Below, piece by piece: positions 1 to 11,237 of a DNA stretch of 64,000 bases. Within the stretch, counting starts at the first letter, position 1. Each line of letters opens with the position of its first letter. The DNA is taken from the NCBI GenBank assembly GCA_009733575.1, contig ML769409.1, forward strand, positions 177,867 through 241,866, written 5' to 3'. Under the pieces are notes generated by a model, which did not search any database, was not told where the DNA came from, and saw nothing but the letters and a program-made list of their open reading frames with translations. A program made the position numbers and the translations under genes. Origin of the DNA: Gymnopus androsaceus JB14 (lineage: Eukaryota > Basidiomycota > Agaricomycetes > Agaricales > Omphalotaceae).

Positions 1-1518
1 GTCCCCTGGGCCTAATGCTTTCATTGCCCTCTGAGATGTGACTGTGATCATCAGTGGCCAAATCAGAGGCATGCTGGTTTTCAGCATCTTCAGCAAGTGT
101 GTGATGAAGCTGAGTTGAGGAAAGAGCATCCACTCCAAGGCCAATACGCACAACAATCAATGTTGATGCTATACCCTAGTAGTAATGTAAAACCAATTTA
201 AAAAACCACTTTCAAGCTATTGGAGAGAAACCTACCACAACTTGTGTCAGTACACATGGACTGATGAAGCCTATCCACAGAGCAAATGCAGTTGCTCCAT
301 TAAAATTCAAACCCACCCAAACCAGAAGAAACATTGGTGTAAGAAGGCCAGATTCCATGCTGAAAAGATAAGTTTCAGATCAATGGTAGTTTTCAAAATG
401 AATATTTGAATACTCACATGGGTCCAAGAAGATTTGGAGAAGTCCTTTGAGCAGGTTGGCTGCTGAAAATCCTTTTCATCTTGTAGGTTAACCACCACAA
501 TCTTCCGGCTGTGAACCAGTAATATGAGTATGTATACTTCAATGGCTAATGCTTACACAAATAATTGACCTACCAATTAATCCAGTTAAGATGAGGTTTT
601 GGGTGAAAGTTACAACAATGTAGATTTCAAACACGCCATTGATAGCAGAATTCTGCTCAGAGACATCTGGTGTTCCCCATTCTTGTCGTTCCAGAACTTC
701 AAGCACTATCCAAACAACTTCAAATTTTAAATGAAAGTTGAAGATTTATAAAATTAGAACCTATCAAATTATTATTCAGGGACTCACTCAAAGTTACCAG
801 AACACCCAATAGTGGAATGATGATAACATGCTTCCTGGAGTACCATAATCGATAGCACCGGTGTATCTAGTATTGAGAAATATTGAGTCAATTATCACGG
901 CCAGCAAAATGATAGGCTTACTAATACAATGTCTCCTAGCAACCTGGATATAAACTACAGTAAGCAAGCATGGAAGTGCTTCGTGAAACAAGTTTTACCC
1001 AGCAACCAGGAAAATATATTCAAGAGCAGATTGAAGTGAGATATATAAATTGTATGAAGCAAGCTCATTGTCAAATACAGCACTGTCAGTGATGGGAAAA
1101 AGTGCCCTGTGAGCCGAATTGGAAACATACATCTGAGAGCCAGATCAAGGACAATCGAGACAGTGGCTAGTATGAAAAAGAGACATGTTGCGGTGATATA
1201 CAATTTGCCAGGTGTAAATCTGTAGCGAAAAACATATATGCTCAAGCCAAAAAGGACTAAAAAAATTCCTGCATAGTATTCAAGTTGTTGACACCTCTGA
1301 TTTCTCCGTTTATTGAAAAAGTACTCACCATATAGTAGGAGTTCAGTCTGATCCATACCGAGCAAAGGGGAAAGTGATCCAGTAAGGATTCTGTCACCAG
1401 TAAAATAACCAAGTTCACTTACTGCAACCGGTATAATAAGCACTTGATATAATGATTGTTGTAAACCAGAATAAGTATTGAGAATGCATACGGCATCTTC
1501 TGGGCAAGGGTCAGACAT
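1..1518 (-). CDS. Multi-pass membrane protein, agaric-type, C-terminus cut by window edge
   Basis: Not assigned to a named family with known function. The start is the ATG at 1516-1518 (MSDPCPEDAV...). Exons read leftward across several short GT-AG introns. The first segment is followed by hydrophobic stretches such as ILATVSIVLDLALRCMF, then an exon reading YRCYRLWYSRKHVIIIPLLG (about 790-860), then NGVFEIYIVVTFTQNLILTG (about 600-660), and finally PMFLLVWVGFNFNGATAFAL and a polar His/Asp/Ser-rich tail running off position 1. The layout of about seven helices with a YRCY..W loop and a polar C-terminal tail is the pattern of an abundant agaric membrane family of unknown role. Exon junctions are inferred; the 3' end lies outside the window. 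Confidence 0.65.
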
Positions 1519-2596
1519 GGTGGGGGATGAGAAGCAATATGTTGCCAGACTGACAGTTTTATACCTCAGCCTATGCCATTTGAGAACGAAAGGCACAAGA
1601 TATACATATTAGCAACTGGATATCATATCTCAAGAACTCATTGTAACTATGTGTTCAATCTGTTGATTGGCCTGACTTGATAATGATATGGGTTGCTGCA
1701 TCTTCGCTCAACCCAATGAAACAAGTCAATCAGTGACAAACCATAATTTAACTCACATCTTATGGTAATCTGGTTTCCAGACATATTTCACTTGCAGATA
1801 GACTGTGTGTACTGTACCATTTTGAGTGGGAGCTCACATAATGCATAGCATGGTTGTGTGAGCTATGCAGTTCCTATGATTGTAACACATCACCAGAGCT
1901 ACTGAACCAGTGAAACCCCAGTTTTGGGCACCTAATCTACCTTTTTTGGTAGCTGACTATGCCAGAACGAGCAATTCAAGTGAACATCATAATCTATATG
2001 GGGATCTGAACTAGTGAATTAGTGGGTCCGACGAGCCATAATGCATCACGATGGGTGAACTCCCACTTGAAATAGTACAGTATACTTACTGTATAATTAC
2101 GACTAAATGCTGTTTATGCGTTACAGTAAGAACTTCAAAAAGTGGAGTTCTCAGCCAAAATTAACATTACGAAAATTTCTGGTGTTTTGGGCATCACAGT
2201 GGTGGAGTTGAACTCCACTACTTGAAATAGTACAGTATATAGAACTTGCAACCCGGTCAACTCGATCCATCAACACACTGCTTTTTACGATGGCCTTGGC
2301 CCTTTTGGAACGACTTGACAGATGCTGATGCAGCGCAGTAGATACCATAGCCATTTGAGGACAAAGGCAAAAGACCATCTTGAACAGAACATCACCAACT
2401 GGATATCAAATAGTGTCAAGAACAAGGAATTGATTCGGGATTCTGGAATGACTCAACAGCTCAGCTGGAAGGCATCAGTATCTGATATAAAGGCTGAGAC
2501 TCAAGAGACTGTTACTTAGCAGCCAATGCTCAGAGCGATGAATTAATCACCCAACAATGGTCCTTTAGTATGGAAAGCCAGAAGGCCTCACTCATT
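1519..2596. other. Intergenic, with a small duplicated fragment
   Basis: No gene recognised. The stretch around 1573-1640, just upstream of the membrane-protein start, recurs in altered form at about 2340-2420, and the phrase cttgaaatagtacagtata occurs near 2066 and near 2219. This looks like a decayed local duplication of the upstream region of the neighbouring gene. Confidence 0.45.
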
Positions 2597-2803
2597 TTTG
2601 ACAGTTCCATCAGCAAAACCTGTACCATCACAATACATTTCTTTTGTCTCTGGAGCAAGGATAGTAATTCCAGAGATCTCCAGAGACCTCCAGAGACGCC
2701 TGGAGGAGTTTGACAGCTTTTTGACAGCTGTCAGAGCTCTGGAGATCTCTGGAGACCTCTGGAGACCAACCAGGTTTTGCAGATGTCCATTGACAGCAAT
2801 CGT
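2597..2803. mobile_element. MITE-like palindromic element
   Basis: About 205 bp with imperfect terminal inverted repeats: cagcaaaacctg near the left end is matched on the opposite strand by caggttttgcag near the right end. The interior is a long hairpin built from repeats of ctggaga/tctccag on either side of a gacagctttttgacagctgtc centre. It has no coding capacity of its own; the overlapping open frames on both strands are a by-product of the palindrome. A diverged relative lies at about 24170-24365. Being short, non-coding and inverted-repeat-ended, it fits a non-autonomous DNA transposon. The target-site duplication was not established. Confidence 0.55.
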
Positions 2804-3359
2804 CAAGGACCCTCTGCTCACATAATGTTTTTCCTAATATTGCAGTTTAATTTTGGCCAGGTGAAAGAACTCAATATTCTGGTCTACTAACTGTAAGTCT
2901 GGACTATGTACTTCAGGTATACGCTCTTAAGCTGGGCTTTGAAACTAGACTCTACCAGAGTCTATCTGGGTTTCGTATGCCCTCGTCAGCTCGTGCACCT
3001 GGCGCGCGAAGGAACTTGGTTCAAGCCATATAAGAGGCATATAGGCTCCTCAAAGCATTGAGGTAGATAGAGCCATGGATAAGTTAGGATTGAGCACCAG
3101 AGAGATAAGAAAATAAACATCACAACAAAAAAGGCTATTTTTCATTCAGGATCAAATACCACATGTAGATGTTCCCCCTCCAAGGCTGCGACACTCAATA
3201 CGTAAGTGAACAAAACATTAGGGTATCAGTTGAATGCATATTGACCAGGACAGGTATTGGACCTGTGATATTATAGAACTCAACCGGAACTCGACGCTTG
3301 GCGCTGCCGCAAAGCTATTTTGCCAGGTGGTTATACTTTGATGCAAAGCGTTGGGATAG

Positions 3360-3740
3360 TTAGAAATAGATAGCCATGAATAGGGTAGAAGAAGAATCCC
3401 AATGCAAGCTTCCTGACAGCGCTCTCATGTTAGAAGTCAAGAGGCACGCCTGAGGAATTGGAAGATAGCTTATATACGAATCAGTCCACCAAAAATCAAC
3501 CAAGAATAGATGTTTTTTTTCAAAAATCTTCAAGGCCGACACTCAAAATTTGCAAAAATTAGAACCAACGGAATCTTGAGCAACCCTATTGACCACCGCG
3601 GGGGTCAAACCTGCAATCTCCTGATACTAGCTTTCCATGCTCAAATTGTAGTCAGACGCGATGCCAATTCGCCAGGCGGCCAGTTCTCATGCATAAGGGC
3701 CAGCATGAATTTAGTGCTATAAGTCACTAAGCTGTCCAAT
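3360..3740. repeat. Upstream copy of a duplicated tRNA-bearing segment
   Basis: This stretch is repeated at about 3790-4110. Shared landmarks in the same order are aagcttcctgacagc, an AT-rich run around cttatata..gaatcagtccacc, cttcaaggccgac, and a tRNA in minus orientation. Divergence is substantial (many substitutions and small indels), so the duplication is not recent. Confidence 0.7.
3590..3681 (-). pseudogene. Decayed tRNA-Arg copy
   Basis: It matches the tRNA at 4005-4100 along its whole length, keeping the 7-bp acceptor stem (GGCCGCC with GGTGGTC) and D arm. It carries changes in conserved positions: the T loop reads TTTGA instead of TTCGA (internal promoter box B), the T stem contains an A-C mismatch, and the base after ACnn in the anticodon position reads ACA instead of ACG. 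These changes together suggest loss of function. Confidence 0.6.
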
Positions 3741-4004
3741 GATCCATTTCCACGTTATAGGTCATCAAGCTATCTAGGCTGCGGCAACGCAACCAGCAAC
3801 GCAAGCTTCCTGACAGCATCCAGAGGCAGAGTTAAGTGCCTGAGAACTTGGAAGATTAACTTATATATGAATCAGTCCACCGAAAATCAATCAAGAACAG
3901 ATGTTTTTCAAAAGTTCGAACGCCACCTTCAAGGCCGACGCTCAAAAAATAAGGAAAAAATAAGGAAAAAAATAATAACACTTCTTCGTCGAGCAGGACC
4001 GCAA

Positions 4005-4100
4005 TGACCACCGCAGGGGTCGAACCTGCAATCTCCTGATACGATCTATGCCTTCTTCCTATTATCGTAGTCAGACGCGATGCCATTTCGCCAGGCGGCC
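4005..4100 (-). tRNA. tRNA-Arg(ACG) with intron
   Basis: Read on the minus strand. The acceptor stem GGCCGCC pairs with GGTGGTC (7 bp with G-U pairs). The D stem is GCGA/TCGC, the anticodon stem TCTGA/TCAGG, the loop begins CT-ACG-A, and the T arm GCAGG-TTCGACC-CCTGC is perfect; the discriminator is A. About 22-24 extra bases sit one nucleotide 3' of the anticodon, the canonical site of nuclear tRNA introns. The exact intron ends are approximate. No 3' CCA is encoded, as expected for a eukaryote. Confidence 0.85.
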
Positions 4101-4345
4101 AATACTCGTTAATCGTCTATATTCTTTCTCTCTAGGCACCAAGCTGGTGTAACGCAGCACTCTACATTATGCAAACAATCAAGCCTTGAGCAACAGAGCC
4201 CTCCTCTTCCAAGTTGCCCTCTCATCGCAAATGCACAAACAAACACAGATAATACCCACCAGCTGAGCCCCCCCTCTGATCTTCCAGGTCCGCCCCGCCT
4301 CTACCAACCCAGCCACAAATACACCAAAACACTACAACACCATAG

Positions 4346-6481
4346 CTAATAATCCCCACCAACCCCCCTCCGCTCAACAAAACTCTTTATATTCGCATGT
4401 CCCTCAAGAGTACCGAAAAAACACCGCTTAGCATCGTTCTCCCATACTACGACGTCTAGTTGTTTAGCGTAATCGCGAACGAGCTCATAGTCCCCTTGGG
4501 ATGCGAAGGATGTGTAGAGGTAGCCTAGATGGAGGAGAGTGATAAGGAGGAAGGGCGGGGGGTTAGTTGGCGAAGAGCAAATGACAAGGAAACGAGGTTG
4601 GAGACGGTACATACCCTCTTGAGATTTCAATCGATCCTTCTCCAACTCCCATAGACGTATTTGATCTTGAACGGTAACGGGAAGAAGGGGATTCTACCAC
4701 AGTAGTGATGTGAGTCGCGAACAAAACGTTCCAACCGAGCGAAAAGACTCACGAATTTTCTCATTTGAGGATGTGCATGAGTGATCAGATAGCTGATAAT
4801 CTAAACATTGCCCAGCGATTAACAACTAACGATTACGATCAATTGGGTTCAGAGCCGAACGAACCTGATCAGCAGAAATCCCATTATTCAATGCTCGTCT
4901 AACACTATCTCGGGTGATAGAACCGACAACCAGGTTGGGGAAACGATATTTTAACGAGACGAATAGGTTGAGGACGGCTGTTTGGAGGGGGTTATCTATA
5001 GAGAGAGAAAAAGGGTTCGAAAGAAAGTAAACGAAGGAAGCAAAGCATTAACATACCTGTATACGCATAAACCCGATAATTGGTTTCCAGGACAATGAAT
5101 CCCTGTTGTTGCTGTGAACCACTCGCAGCACCTGCGCCGGTACTGGCGCCCGTAGGAAGAGATGGAGAAGACGAGTTGAGGGTAGTGGCGAGTCGAGTGG
5201 GGCTGAAACGGCGGGATGTAGGCTACGTAAAGTGAATGCGATGTTAGATCGGCAGGGTAGGGGAAAGAAAACGCACCCGTCGCTGCCAAATGAGACCATA
5301 ATCTCGAAGGTCATCCAACATTGCTTTTTGTGTCTGGCTGAGGTTTTCTGTGAGGTATTCCTATGTAGGGATGAGCGAATGAGGATGGGAGAAGGGAGAG
5401 AGAGGTGTTACGCGACCGAGCTCCATTGTGGATAACATGAAGAAAAAGGTAAGGACCTCGACTAGGTCCATCTGTCTCTCCTGTACATAGAGTGATTGTC
5501 AGCTCCCTACGAGTATCTATGATTATATTGAACGTACCTCGGCCATATGTAGGTATTGTAGTAATAAATCCCACAACTGCGCATGAGGGGGATGAAGCAG
5601 AAACTGAAATCCTGCAGATGTAATTTGGGGTAGTGACCCACTGATGAAGGTCAGGATTTGCGAAAGCCAAGCGAAAACAAGCTCACTGTTGGTTACTCAT
5701 CAAACCACTACGCTGTAAAAGGTAGAGGACTCCTTGGGAAGGCCGTGTAGGATTTTGACCTGTTCCCGATGAAACCATAAAGTGTAGAATGGTCTAAGTA
5801 GAGCTCAGCGCGGCATGAATACATTAACAGGAGCCCGCTCACCTCCCAGCGTTCCAAAGCATACGCGTCAAGGCCTTCTACGTCCATTGGTGGGCGTTTT
5901 TCGTCTTTCTCAGCTGGAACACCGAAGCTTCCAGTTGTACCACTACATAGATTGAGTTGAGGAAAAGAAGACAAGGCGAATACAGTCGCATACGCACCCT
6001 CCAGTAATGGCATGACGCAGACTCGTTTTGAAAGTACCGTTGAGGGAAAGTTTAGCAGAATGAATGTGTAGGATATGAAGCTTTGATAACATGTCCAGCG
6101 CATCATCGTACAGCCTGACTCGACGAGTGAGTACTATTCGGATGGAATATAAGGACAAAATGCACGCACTTTTTCTTTTCCTGAAAAACCCAAACACCCA
6201 ACGTCGTCTGAGCGATCGCAGACTCGAGCCACAACAGATTCATCACAAGCTGTCTCTCTAGAGCATCCAGCAGCCTGATTTCAATGTTAGAAGTAGTAGA
6301 ATTGGAGAATTAATGAACTATTTGACCGGAAAATGGAGAGACATGAAGAAGGGCTCTGGTACAAGCGACTGAGAGATGTTGCGGATTGTAGCTGAAGGAA
6401 TGGGAGTAATGCGTGAGGTTTATTGGATATTTGGATTAGATCCTTGTCGTCAATATCATCTACATGAGCGGCAGAAGGCAT
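4346..6481 (-). CDS. TFB2: TFIIH subunit Tfb2 (p52 / GTF2H4)
   Basis: Core subunit of general transcription and DNA-repair factor TFIIH, which in the known family anchors the XPB/Ssl2 helicase together with Tfb5. The start is the ATG at 6479-6481 ([14 protein letters not shown]). About ten short exons read: [20 protein letters not shown] near the N-terminus; then [48 protein letters not shown] (near 5720); [50 protein letters not shown]; then [20 protein letters not shown]. The C-terminus is [20 protein letters not shown] followed by [20 protein letters not shown] and GHANIKSF. These are family-typical blocks in the expected order and cover the whole length. No frame break was seen. It is single-copy here, a housekeeping landmark. 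Confidence 0.9.
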
Positions 6482-7780
6482 GGACGCGTTAAAGCAGCAT
6501 TCGAAGTAGAGCGCGCGCGGCCTCGATGAGAGTTAGATCCAAGCAGTTCACGTGCTGTTATTTTTTCTTCTCCTCAACCATCCCATCTCTGAGTCTCATT
6601 TATTTCGGATTCTTCGTCGTGCGAGTGGTATAAAACCGTTCAAAATTGAAGTAATTATATTGGTGCGTGTTTTTTCTCTACAGTTTCACCAAGTACGTTT
6701 ACGCTTTCTTGTCAGTGTCAATCCATAGTAGACCATTACACCCGAGTTATACCCTCAGATAATATTATTGTGGATGGCTGTAACGCTCCGAGCTCCTCGC
6801 TTCCGATTTGTATCACCATTCTCCACCAATTGCAAGCACATTCTTATTACTCGTTAATTTCACGCCGCATCACTGATCCTTCATTCCAGCACAGCTGAAG
6901 AGGCTTCGTATAAATACAGGTTAGGTATTTTCTTTCCCTTTTATGTACCATCATCACCTCTGTCCTGAGTCCTCGATGCATTCTACGATTACCTAGAAGC
7001 TCAGGCTCCATTCTTTATACCTGCTGCTCACGATTGTCGCGCCTCTATCGATCCGGTGTATTGTCATCTTCATGCCCGTTCGATAGCAATATACCCCCTC
7101 TCCCTTGTCGAGCTCATGTCTGTGGCTACGGCCCATGGCTCTTCCTTTGTTCCATCGGGAACGTAGCTTTCTAGTCATTCTATACCGTCGCCCTGGTGTC
7201 ACCTCCGCCTACGCTACCCGCTTCGTTACCTTGTGTTGGAAACGGGTCCTGTAGAGAGAGCGACATATCGCATCTGCTGTCACCTCGCCTCATCCTGTCA
7301 CCGCTATCTTTTCGGTTCAACGGTTCCAGTTCCATTCCGGCTTGGCATCCAGATTCCATGTCATTACCCCTCCATGGCTTTCCATAGACACACACACACA
7401 CACTCGACTCGCTTGTGTATGTGTAATGTGTACGCATTATGCTATCCAAGCATTCTTTAGCACCCCGGACCTTGAGTGACTTTTGCTCTTGGTCCAGCTT
7501 GTCCAGCTCCCGTCATACTATCACTTGTAAATTCCTTCGCCAGCGGCCATATCGGAATCTACATATATACCATGTCTGAGTTCTCTGATACTCAGACTCA
7601 CTGGTCTTCCTCGCCTTGGACAAAGTCCAAGGTAGGGATTTACCATAGCGATAATCTTCTCCTCGTCCAATCGTTGCCGCAATATATTCAACAGTGGGAG
7701 CATTTGCGAACGCTGATGTCGATGCACTGGCATCTTCTAGTCACTACTCTTGTTTCCCTTTTCTTTCAGCAACTTGTCGG
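6482..7780. other. No convincing gene; low-complexity upstream region
   Basis: Short overlapping open frames occur on both strands, but none shows a recognisable domain, matching splice sites or homology inside the window. The stretch between 6540 and 6960 is T/C-rich and could hold the TFB2 promoter. A (CA)n run lies at 7387-7403. Confidence 0.5.
7387..7403. repeat. (CA)n microsatellite
   Basis: An uninterrupted dinucleotide run of about eight CA units following tccatag. Confidence 0.9.
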
Positions 7781-7879
7781 CGTAGTGTACTACTTACTGC
7801 CTTTCCGTAGTTTGTCTAGTACAGGTACTTTGTACGACCGAAACTTTGCTCCAAAGTCCAAGCAAGTCGAGGCTGATTT

Positions 7880-8270
7880 CCAATAAGCTCGACGCGCGCA
7901 CGCGCAGCTGAATTCGAATAAACCCGGTGCCTCCCTCTTAGAGTGAAAAGGGCCTCGAATTTGAAAGCATTGCTGAATTTATTATAAACAATATTCATTC
8001 TCTTCATGTGCAAATTCCGAAACCGATAATTCTTTCGAAAGACAGAGATGATCTCGTCGGTGGTCCAGTGCCATATCTTTAATCCTTGATTAAGTAGTAT
8101 TGGCAGACATACTACCCTAGTAAATAGAGCGCGGTAGGTACTCGGGGACCTCCCGAGGCGCTTGTTTGACCCAGAAATCATGGGCCGCACTCGAACCACC
8201 ATGTCGACAAGGAAAAAAGCTTCAATGCTCGCCGAGAGCTCAGTTCTCACTCATACTTCTTCAGGATCTG
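7880..8270 (-). pseudogene. Decayed copy of the small unknown gene at 58399-58743
   Basis: The sequence from the cgcgcgcacgcgc motif (about 7893) through gaattcgaat, cctcgaatttgaaag, attcattctct and aaattccgaaaccgataatt parallels 58275-58440 in the same order and orientation. The frame reading IEAFFLVDMVVRVRP corresponds to KQYFLVFDIVVRGVN in the other copy. Large parts of the other copy are missing or shifted, so this is a relic. It sits beside a DJ-1 gene, as the better copy does. Confidence 0.5.
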
Positions 8271-8910
8271 ATCTTCAAGCTACCACCCCGTGAACGTTGA
8301 ACGTTGAACTTCTGAAGCATGCTGTGGTTCTGTGGATATGATTTGGAATGCGACATTCTATGTGCTGCTTGCAAGCTTGGTTCCGCAGATTTAGTGTACG
8401 ATTTAGTGTGACTCTGGCCCCGGGTTTATTTGAAGATGATCAGCTCACCACGGATTTCGCCGAGTCTCCTTCCCAATCCTCACCAACATCTTCCTGTGAA
8501 GATTCGGGGGGCCTCAGAGAGGTCATCACAACTCCGAGTCGTGCATGTTTTGGCCTAAATTTCGACATTTGGCCTCGTCAGGGGATGAGGACTCGAAGTC
8601 TTCGGACTCATAGGATGGCCATACAATCTCCGATGTGACTTCCGGTGTGACTCGGTGTTTAAAGGGATTGTCGACTGGGGCTGTTGGCAACAATGGGGTC
8701 GCTAAACAGAATAATCCGAACGAATTCTAAGTACTGTAAGAAACCATACGCGCCGACCCACTGCTTTCTGTCACGTCGTTCATTGCTCTATTTCCTTCAC
8801 ACTGACATCCCCGTTCCATCCCCGTAGCTGCAATATCGAGTGAGTTGAGTGAAGCAAAAAATACAGTGAGTAAGTACGCGCGACTACGTTTTTAAGGATT
8901 CAATCTACTA
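8271..8910. other. Intergenic, 3' flank of DJ-1 gene
   Basis: No gene supported. An open frame at 8348-8638 (+) has no recognised domain. The last about 90 bases (from gagtgagttgagtgaag) are shared with the region before the DJ-1 fragment at 38085, so they belong to the duplicated 3' flank. Confidence 0.4.
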
Positions 8911-9677
8911 CTAAATCCCCTCTTTGGGCAAATTGTACATCTTTGCGAATGGATCCCAGGAAGGATCTTCATGTCTTTCGTATTCCAACTCTGCAGCAAT
9001 CTTTTTTGCCTGATCTGCACCATAGACCTCCTGAACAAATGCAAGGGCAGAATCCATGCCCGCACTAACACCCGACGAGGTCCATATATTACCATCCACG
9101 ACCCATCGAGCATGCGATACCCAGTTGACGTTTGGCCCAACGATCTTGGTCTGTGCCCAAGAGTGCTTGTTGGACGTCGCTCGCCTTCCGTCTAGGATCC
9201 CTGCGCGCGCGGCGATCCAGGATCCACTGCAGACGGTGAGGACATACTTGAGGGAAGGATAGGTGCGTTTGACAAACTCAATCAGATGATCAAGACCGTC
9301 GTCTGCTGGAAGACCGTATCCCCCGATTGCTGCAAGACCGAATCCTCCGGGGATAAGTAGCACATCCAGGGGAGGTGCATTGGTAAAATCGTGTGTAGGA
9401 ACGACTGATTGACCAAAAATTGACCCGGAAGGGTTAAAGGAAGGGTTGTGTTGCTTTGTAGAGACAGGATCGAGAGTCCGAGCAATGATGCTGAGATTCA
9501 TCGGAAAGTCTCGAGCGAGCATGTTGAGAATATCCAACGTTCCAAACGCATCTAAGGCTTGGAATGTCGGAAAAACCAAAATGCCAAAGTTCACTGGGAC
9601 TGTTTCCTTCGTTGAAAAATAGTATTTAACAAAAGAGGTGAAATCTAACCTTGAGTGTTTGAAGACTTTTCCGCCAT
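8911..9677 (-). CDS. DJ-1/PfpI (ThiJ-like) family protein, copy A1
   Basis: Intact. Exon 1 is 9650-9677 (MAEKSSNTQ), a 50-nt GT-AG intron follows, then exon 2 8911-9599; 238 aa. The family hallmark is the nucleophile-elbow cysteine in LTVCSGSWIAARAGILDG, followed by RRATSNK, with an upstream LLIPGGFG strand-loop. These are class I glutamine amidotransferase-like folds seen in fungal isonitrile-hydratase-like and other DJ-1/PfpI proteins; the actual reaction cannot be told from sequence. It carries a 9-residue loop (AAIGGYGLP) shared with the copy at 40237 but absent from the other two. The start was chosen because the same MxEK..STQ exon precedes every copy. The divergent neighbour at 10192 is a broken paralogue. 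Confidence 0.85.
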
Positions 9678-9713
9678 GTAGATGGGTAGACCTGAGACTC
9701 AGAGGATGAGGAT

Positions 9714-9721
9714 CTTATATA
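9714..9721 (-). promoter_or_regulatory. TATA box of DJ-1 copy A1
   Basis: TATATAAG on the minus strand, about 37-44 nt upstream of the ATG. Equivalent TATA-like motifs stand at the same distance before the other three full-length DJ-1 copies, followed by a shared ctcatc stretch. Confidence 0.6.
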
Positions 9722-10146
9722 GGACAAGAATGGGAAAATCGGATCCTGAATCTGTCAATGAAATCCGGAGTCCTAGAAGGAACTTCGAGGAGACCGCTTG
9801 TGTCGGGAAGCTCCCGGAGTGACCGGACATCAAATGCTTTCCGAAGGTTGTTACTTACTATGTAGAAGCTTGTAGAACAGAATATATAACCCAACCCCAA
9901 CATGCTGGGCATGTTTCGAAGACTTACGGCTTCCGGCCATCTACCTGTACACCGAATATTTGGGTGCGCGAGCTCGTCGGAGGCTCGTACGTCTTTCAAA
10001 TCGATCTTCAACTCAGCTTACTTCTAACATGATTGCTTTGCAACAATCCCGGCTGAGGCCATTTGTGGCAAATTTGTGGGGTACGCTTTCAACGATAAAT
10101 TATGGAATGGGTGTGAAGATATTCCCACTTCGAGCCACTTTTGTCC

Positions 10147-10154
10147 TATAAAAG
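10147..10154 (+). promoter_or_regulatory. TATA box of DJ-1 copy A2
   Basis: TATAAAAG, ending about 38 nt before the ATG at 10192, then accatcctcatcacc, which is conserved before the copy at 58939. The promoter appears preserved although the coding region is frameshifted. Confidence 0.65.
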
Positions 10155-10191
10155 ACCATCCTCATCACCTCTCTCAAGACAACACATCTAC

Positions 10192-10936
10192 ATGGCGGAA
10201 AAGTCTTCAAGCACTCAAGGTTAGATTTCTCACTCTTTTGTCAAATACTGTGATCTCTCAACAAAGGAAACAGTCCCAGTGGACTTTGGAATTTTGGTTT
10301 TCCCGACGTTCCAAGCGTTAGATGCGTTTGGACCGTTGGATGCTCTCAATATGCTCTCGAAAGACTTTCCGATGAATCTCAGTATCATTGCTCGGACTCT
10401 CGATCCTGTCTCTACGAAGCACCGTGATACCTCCTTGAATCCCTTTGGGTCGAATTTTGCGGAATCTGTCGTCCCTACACACGATTTCAACAGCGCACCT
10501 CCACTTGGATGTGCTGATTATCCCTGGAGGATATGGTACTCTAGCTGACGATCTTGATCCCATGATTGACTTCGTCAAACGGACCTATCCTTCTCTCAAA
10601 TATATCTTCACCGTCTGCACGGGATCCTGGATCGCCGCGCGCTCAGGAATTCTGGACGGAAGGCGAGCGACATCCAATAAAAGTGCTTGGGGAGATACTA
10701 AGACGGTTGGGCCAAACGTCAAGTGGGTATCGCATGCTCGATGGGTTGTCGATGGTAATATATGGACCGCGTCGGGCGTCAGTGCGGGTCTGGATGCCGT
10801 CTTTGCATTTATTCAGGAGGTTTATGGTGCAGAACAGGCCAAAAAGATTGCTGCAGATTTGGAATACGAAAGACATGAAGATCCCTCCTGGGATCCATTC
10901 GCTGAAATGTACAATTTGCCCAAGGAGGGAATTTAG
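10192..10936 (+). pseudogene. Frameshifted DJ-1/PfpI copy A2
   Basis: Exon 1 (ATG at 10192, MAEKSSSTQ) and its intron are conserved. Exon 2 reads normally to FNSAPPL, where one extra base (c at about 10504; ccacttggat against ccattggat in the 58939 copy) shifts the frame. The correct frame resumes as DVLIIPGGYG and continues to the normal end NLPKEGI, with the cysteine motif FTVCTGSWIAARSGILDG intact. A single lesion with otherwise good coding conservation suggests recent inactivation, or a sequencing error. It is followed in the same direction by the F-box gene, a pairing repeated at 41003-38418. Confidence 0.8.
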
Positions 10937-11237
10937 AAGTTTACGCACTTAATTGATGTACTTGTAGCCTCGCTCATACTCACCACAATATAGAGTAGTT
11001 GTCCATCGCTGATTCGCTGACAAGCCATTGGTCATCGCTATAAATGATCATATCGAGGTAATTTAGGAGTGCAGCTATACATCTGATCTATCTTGTGTAG
11101 TATTAGAGTATATTAGCGAGGGTTTGTCCCGCAAAGAAACAGCGAACAGAGCTGAGCAGCTAGCTGTACGCACATGATCATACGAGCGCCTAGCGTGCCG
11201 TTCAAGCGCTTACTCTTCGTACCATCATCATCAACCT

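Noticed and set aside
2588..2825. Mirror-image open frames on both strands
   Set aside because: They arise from the hairpin palindrome, not from genes.
6993..7886. Several overlapping open frames on both strands (up to 136 codons)
   Set aside because: No domain, no consistent splice pattern and no paralogue in the window; part of the region is duplicated noncoding flank.
8348..8638. 96-codon frame upstream of the DJ-1 3' flank
   Set aside because: No recognised features and no conservation with the parallel region near 58.8 kb.
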